This document shows positions 29,352-32,959 of a DNA stretch of 32,959 nt, in pieces (the first letter of the stretch is position 1; the number at the start of each line of letters is the position of its first letter). The notes under the pieces are model-generated. The model was given only the letters and a program-made list of their open reading frames with translations. It did no database searches and was not told the origin of the DNA. The stretch comes from an uncultured Verrucomicrobiales bacterium (GTDB lineage Bacteria > Verrucomicrobiota > Verrucomicrobiia > Verrucomicrobiales > Akkermansiaceae): NCBI GenBank assembly GCA_905478925.1, contig CAJQKQ010000058.1, forward strand, positions 1 through 32,959, in the 5' to 3' direction. The translations under genes were made by a program, and so were the position numbers.

Positions 29352-30779
29352 ATGTATTTGCTTAAGAAAGTTTTTGAACTGAGGGAGAAAGCCCATCCCG
29401 ATCATGAAAAGCCCTTCCTCGCTCACCTCGAGGATCTGCGGGTGTTGATCACCCGCGTGGTGATCACCCTGGTGATTTCGATGATAGTCTGCTTTACCTT
29501 CCAAGGTCAGCTGATGGATATCCTCCGTGCGCCTGCCGAAAAGGTAATTTTTGACAAACAGCAGGAGACCATGCCGACCGCGGAAGCACATCCGGGGATC
29601 AAAGTCCCGACCGTGGAAGTTTGGGACGAGGCCAAGAGTGTCGAGCGGATCGTGGCCGGTCTCGACGAGGGTCAGCGCGTCTTATTTTTCAAGGGCCTAG
29701 GGAAACCGGACATGGAATTCCATGCCCGCAGTGTCGCCCTCCTTCGTGCAGCCAAGGCTTTGCCGGAAGACAAGCGGAAGGTGTTTGTGAAAAGCCTCGG
29801 GGTGGACGAGTCAATGGTTACCCAGCTCCTGGCGCTAATTGACTCGGATCCGGATGTCGATGCCAGCGCCGCTTCGAACATCAAAATGATGTCGGCACTG
29901 AGGCCGACCGAACCGTTCATGCTCTCGATGAAATTGGCGTTCTTCGCAGGTATCGTCCTAGCATTTCCGTTGCTTCTTATGTTTATCCTGCAGTTTGTTT
30001 TGCCCGGCTTGCACGCGGCCGAGCGAAAGGTGCTTTGGCCGGCAATGGCGATCGGCTTTGGGCTTTTTCTTTCAGGTGTGTTGTTTTCGTATTTCTTCGT
30101 CCTCCCTCGCGCACTGCTGTTCTTCTTCGATTGGGGTGCCAAACTGGGTGTCTCCAATGACTGGCGGATCGGCGAATACATCACTTTCGCGACCCAGTTC
30201 ACGCTCCTGTTCGGGCTTTCCTTCGAGTTGCCCGTTGTGGTGATGGTGTTCGTGAAGCTCGGCCTGTTGAGCTATGAGACCATGTCTCGGACACGCACCT
30301 ATGCAATCGTCGCGATCTACGTGGCCGCTGCCGTGATCACTCCGACTCCAGACATCATGACGCTCAACCTGATGGCGCTTCCCATGCTTTTCCTCTACGA
30401 GATCTGCATCTGGCTTGCTTGGTTCGATAGAAAAAAGGCGCGCCAAAAGGAGGCGATGGAAGAGGAGGAGTTGCAGAAGCGTAGGCAGGAATGGCTGCTC
30501 AACGCTGATGAACATGAGAAAATGGTAGATCACGACCATCCGGATATTCCGGGGGGCGATCCCGAGGGGAACACGTCCGAGTCGGGCGACCATGGCTGGC
30601 ACGACGAGTATCACCATGATGAGGATCATCAATGGAAAGACGAGTATCAAGCTATGCATGAGGGGCTTCCCGGTGACGAGGAATGGACGGAGCCGGAGGA
30701 TGCCGTGACAGGTGACGGCGAAAGTGAAATCCCGGAAGAGGAAAAGAAACGCATGGACGATGGCAAGGACGATGAGTGA
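29352..30779 (+). CDS. tatC: TatC Sec-independent translocase, with large insertion and His/acid-rich tail
   Basis: TatC is the six-helix receptor of the twin-arginine system that exports folded proteins. Family marks: FLAHLEDLRVLITR (cf. HLxELRxRL), TEPFMLSMKLAFFAGIVLAFP, FVLPGLHAAERK, ATQFTLLFGLSFELPV and TPTPDIMTLNLMALPMLFLYE. At 475 residues it is nearly twice the usual 250-260. About 115 extra residues (65-182) lie in the first extracytoplasmic loop, and ~115 residues after the last helix form a charged tail with His/Asp/Glu clusters (DHDHPD, HDEYHHDEDHQW), possibly metal-binding. No tatA/tatB is in the window. Its stop overlaps the ATG of the next gene by 8 bp. Expected location: inner membrane. 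Confidence 0.92.
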   Translation: MYLLKKVFELREKAHPDHEKPFLAHLEDLRVLITRVVITLVISMIVCFTFQGQLMDILRAPAEKVIFDKQQETMPTAEAHPGIKVPTVEVWDEAKSVERIVAGLDEGQRVLFFKGLGKPDMEFHARSVALLRAAKALPEDKRKVFVKSLGVDESMVTQLLALIDSDPDVDASAASNIKMMSALRPTEPFMLSMKLAFFAGIVLAFPLLLMFILQFVLPGLHAAERKVLWPAMAIGFGLFLSGVLFSYFFVLPRALLFFFDWGAKLGVSNDWRIGEYITFATQFTLLFGLSFELPVVVMVFVKLGLLSYETMSRTRTYAIVAIYVAAAVITPTPDIMTLNLMALPMLFLYEICIWLAWFDRKKARQKEAMEEEELQKRRQEWLLNADEHEKMVDHDHPDIPGGDPEGNTSESGDHGWHDEYHHDEDHQWKDEYQAMHEGLPGDEEWTEPEDAVTGDGESEIPEEEKKRMDDGKDDE

Positions 30780-31623
30780 GAACGAACCCAAGGGAGTCGG
30801 TGATAAATCGCCGTTCGCAGGCTGCGCGATTCTGATCGCCGCGGTGCTTGTGATGGTTTTCTTGATCGGGTTTTCGATTTCCGTGTTGTTCAGGCAGTTC
30901 AATGCCATCGCGAAATTCACCGGCGAGAAGCCGGCAGTGATCGAGTTGGTTCCGATCGAAGGTCGTGAGGAGGAGCTGAACAAGCTGGCCGAGAAAATCG
31001 AGGCGTTTCGCCAGGCTGCGGGGGACGAAGAATCTGCGGAACTCGAGCTCAATGCGGAAGAACTCAATCTCGCCATTGCGGCGTATGAGGATTTCAAGGA
31101 TCTCCGGGGAACGATGAAAGTGTCGGAGATCACCTCGGAGGCGATCCGCATGGAGATTTCTTTCCAGCTCAACGGCAAGCCGCGGTTGTCCAAGGAAGGT
31201 GAGGGCGGCTGGATTACCTCGGATCCGCGCTACCTGAACGGGACGATCGTCGCCGAGCCGGGATTGCTGAAGCGTGAGGTCGTGCTGCAGATCAGGGATA
31301 TCGAGGTGCCGGGCGCGGAAGTGGCGGAGGAATTCATCGCGCAGATGTCACCATACCGGATCGCGGAACGGTATGTCGGGGACAGTGGGATCGGTGCCGT
31401 GATGCCGGAGCTGACGAACGTCACCTTGAAGCAAGGAGCTATTCTTTTCGAGAAAAAGGCGGGTGAGATTGCGAAAGACACGGTCACGAATGAGCAGGTC
31501 GATGCTGCGAGCAAACGATTTTTCACGTTTCTCGGGATTGCGGCCTCCATTTTCCTGTTTTTTGTGGCGATTGTGATATTTGTCGGACTCCGCTTGAAAA
31601 AGAAGAGGGACAGGCCAGTATAG
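30772..31623 (+). CDS. Two-pass membrane protein of unknown function
   Basis: The ATG at 30772 (MSENEPKGVGDKSPFAGC) gives 283 residues and overlaps the tatC stop by 8 bp, so translation is probably coupled. An upstream in-frame ATG at 30712 would lie inside the tatC tail and was rejected. There are two membrane helices, about residues 18-40 (AILIAAVLVMVFLIGFSISV) and 250-272 (FFTFLGIAASIFLFFVAIVI), with a ~200-residue extracytoplasmic region between them. That region starts acidic and helical (EELNKLAEKIEAF) and turns beta-rich. I do not recognise the family. Its place between tatC and a secreted ClpP-like protease suggests a role in export or in envelope protein handling. Confidence 0.75.
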   Translation: MSENEPKGVGDKSPFAGCAILIAAVLVMVFLIGFSISVLFRQFNAIAKFTGEKPAVIELVPIEGREEELNKLAEKIEAFRQAAGDEESAELELNAEELNLAIAAYEDFKDLRGTMKVSEITSEAIRMEISFQLNGKPRLSKEGEGGWITSDPRYLNGTIVAEPGLLKREVVLQIRDIEVPGAEVAEEFIAQMSPYRIAERYVGDSGIGAVMPELTNVTLKQGAILFEKKAGEIAKDTVTNEQVDAASKRFFTFLGIAASIFLFFVAIVIFVGLRLKKKRDRPV

Positions 31624-31628
31624 TAAGT

Positions 31629-32831
31629 ATGAAAATTAACACAGCTCTGTTGTTGTTGGCTTTGGTTGGGGTGAATCCCATCCGTGCCGAGGATGCAGCC
31701 CCGGAGAAAGCGGTGAAACCGGAAGCCGGAGTTACCGCCAAGCTGGAATCCCTGAATAAGCTAGAGGCGGAGAAGCTCACCCAGGAGACCAACGGCCTCC
31801 GCGCCGAGATCGCGAAGCTCAAACTTGAGCGGGAACTGATCACCGAGAAGCTGGCACTCGAGGCCGCGAAACGAAAGGAAGCCGTCAAAGATGCTGTTGC
31901 GAAGTCCGAGGTCGAGATTGCAGAGCTGTCACGCGAATCCGAGCGGTCCAAGATCCTCGCCGAGAAACTCGCTTCGGATCTCAAGGCCGTGCAAAGCGAG
32001 GCAGCCCTCGAACTGGCGAAATTGCAGAATGAGATCAATACGATCGAGACCCAGGAGAAACGCGAATCGTATGTGGATTCCGACCCAGTCTATCTCAAGA
32101 ACCCTCTGCGCGATGATGGGGTGCTGGTCATTTCCGACCGCCGCATCCCGCTCAATGGGGCTATCGGCGGGACCACGGCCGATTATGTCACCAGCCGCAT
32201 CGATTTCTGGAACAACCGCGACAAGGAGCTGCCGATCTTCATTGTGATCGATGCCTGCCCGGGCGGATCGGTGATGGCGGGATACCGCATCCTCAAGGCG
32301 ATGGAAGCCAGTGCTGCGCCGATTCATGTGGTTGTGAAGAGCTTTGCCGCTTCGATGGCCGCCTGTATCACGACCTTGGCCGAGGAAAGCTATGCCTATC
32401 CGAATGCGGTCATCCTGCACCACCAGATCAGCTCGCAGATCGCATTTGCCCGCCTGAACCTCACCCAGCAGAAGGAGTTCTATCAGGAGAGTGAACGCTG
32501 GTGGAAGCGCCTTGCCGCGCCGGTTGCGGAGAAAATGGGTCTCACGACCGATGAACTCATCGAGAAAATGTATGCCCGCTCCAGCAGCGGTGACTGGAGT
32601 GAATTCGGAGACAAGGCGAAGGAACTCAAGTGGGTCAACCATATCGTCGAAGGCATTGTGGAAAGCTCCATCACCATCAACCCCGATGCGAAGAAGAGTT
32701 CGCCGGCCAAGAAAGCCGAGGTTGCCGAGCAGGTGGACAGCGATGGCAAGGTGTTTACTTACCTTCCGCGCCTGAATCCGAAGGACGTTTATTTCCTCTA
32801 CAATCCGGACGGCTACTACCGCATGCGATGA
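31629..32831 (+). CDS. Exported ClpP-like serine protease with coiled-coil N-terminal domain
   Basis: The 400-residue protein starts with a signal peptide (MKINTALLLLALVGVNPIRA). Residues ~35-145 are Glu/Lys/Leu/Ala-rich with heptad spacing, a long coiled coil. Residues ~150-345 match the ClpP/crotonase fold: FIVIDACPGGSVMAGYRIL (cf. the ClpP handle and GGS), SFAASMAACI with the likely nucleophile Ser242 in the ASM site, and VILHHQISS with His265 in the MIHQP position. A third residue is not certain; Asp in the WSEFGDKAKELKW region is a candidate. A Lys/Pro-rich linker and a small C-terminal part end the protein. Classical ClpP works with cytoplasmic ATPases, which would be absent outside, so this form must act alone or with the neighbouring membrane protein. 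It is 5 bp after the two-pass gene and overlaps the next ATG. Confidence 0.85.
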   Translation: MKINTALLLLALVGVNPIRAEDAAPEKAVKPEAGVTAKLESLNKLEAEKLTQETNGLRAEIAKLKLERELITEKLALEAAKRKEAVKDAVAKSEVEIAELSRESERSKILAEKLASDLKAVQSEAALELAKLQNEINTIETQEKRESYVDSDPVYLKNPLRDDGVLVISDRRIPLNGAIGGTTADYVTSRIDFWNNRDKELPIFIVIDACPGGSVMAGYRILKAMEASAAPIHVVVKSFAASMAACITTLAEESYAYPNAVILHHQISSQIAFARLNLTQQKEFYQESERWWKRLAAPVAEKMGLTTDELIEKMYARSSSGDWSEFGDKAKELKWVNHIVEGIVESSITINPDAKKSSPAKKAEVAEQVDSDGKVFTYLPRLNPKDVYFLYNPDGYYRMR

Positions 32832-32959
32832 GCCTTGAGGACGAGATCACGGACGTGGTCGCGAAGGCGATGATGGGTCTCGGTATGGATGCCGGGAGTC
32901 TCGCTGAAAAGGCGGGCATCGGCGTTGCCGGTATTGAAGGCATCTTGCGGGGTGATTTC
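32828..32959 (+). CDS. Start of a helix-turn-helix-like gene (3' truncated by window)
   Basis: An ATG at 32828 overlaps the stop of the ClpP-like gene (ATGA) and opens a frame to the last base. The 44 visible residues (MSLEDEITDVVAKAMMGLGM, then DAGSLAEKAGIGVAGIEGIL and RGDF) look like an XRE-type helix-turn-helix with AGSLAEKAGI as the first turn region. The rest of the protein is outside the window, so it may be a regulator or an enzyme with an N-terminal HTH-like part. Tight overlap places it in the same operon as tatC. Confidence 0.6.
   Translation, partial: MSLEDEITDVVAKAMMGLGMDAGSLAEKAGIGVAGIEGILRGDF

Noticed and set aside
1..32959. tRNA, rRNA, CRISPR arrays, IS elements, integrase or phage genes
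   Set aside because: Looked for on both strands by eye; no cloverleaf, regularly spaced repeats, transposase motifs or attachment-like duplications were found.

Overview
The window reads as ordinary chromosomal DNA of a high-GC, double-membrane bacterium. The best guess is a Verrucomicrobiota member of the Luteolibacter/Verrucomicrobium type; this is an inference from gene content and not a phylogenetic result. Pointers are the many signal-peptide and lipobox proteins, a PVC-style secreted sugar-dehydrogenase-like protein and a ThuA protein, a lone prepilin-like protein, an S41 Prc protease, a secreted ClpP-like protein, a Lys/Ala-rich H1-like tail, and weak or absent Shine-Dalgarno sequences before most genes. 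No tRNA, rRNA, IS element, phage gene or CRISPR array was seen. Genes are packed tightly and the longest gene-free stretch is about 255 bp.

Layout: (1) 1-1925, plus strand: the end of an unidentified gene, overlapped (ATGA) by a secreted beta-propeller dehydrogenase-like protein. (2) 1930-6377, minus strand: a run of four cell-envelope genes, namely a membrane-anchored subtilase, a C39-like cysteine-protease lipoprotein (53 bp overlap), a DUF2167 membrane protein and a membrane protein with a zinc ribbon. (3) uvrB (plus), preceded by a 255-bp divergent intergenic region with a palindrome. (4) 8974-11486, minus: an MGDG-synthase-like glycosyltransferase, a HAD phosphatase and thiG as one probable operon. 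(5) 11564-14823, plus: a single-pass membrane protein and a five-pass membrane sulfatase-fold enzyme with Thr at the nucleophile position, ending in a 96-bp imperfect inverted repeat. (6) 14915-17279, minus: an M24 aminopeptidase and a ThuA-like protein. (7) 17367-20228, plus: trpF-tatD (ATGA overlap), then a LysM lipoprotein and a thioredoxin-fold protein. (8) 20387-21184: a BlaI-type winged-helix regulator fused in frame to an H1-like basic tail, followed by a textbook terminator.

(9) 21327-24823, plus: a SecD-P1-like lipoprotein candidate, an M23 endopeptidase and a secreted protein that appears to hold four copies of one domain. (10) 24922-28740, plus: a prepilin-like protein, then prc, a YggS-family PLP protein and a DUF971 protein with touching or nearly touching reading frames. 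(11) A minus-strand low-complexity lipoprotein with its own terminator. (12) 29352 to the end, plus: an unusually large TatC, a two-pass membrane protein, a secreted coiled-coil ClpP-like serine protease and the start of a helix-turn-helix-like gene, all overlapping or nearly so.

The common theme is envelope maintenance: export (TatC, SecD-like), proteolysis (subtilase, C39-like, M23, Prc, ClpP-like, M24) and lipid or polymer head-group chemistry (glycosyltransferase, Thr-type alkaline-phosphatase-fold enzyme), mixed with housekeeping genes (uvrB, thiG, trpF, tatD, yggS). The most unusual items are the BlaI-H1 fusion, the TatC/ClpP-like operon and the subtilase/C39-like operon.
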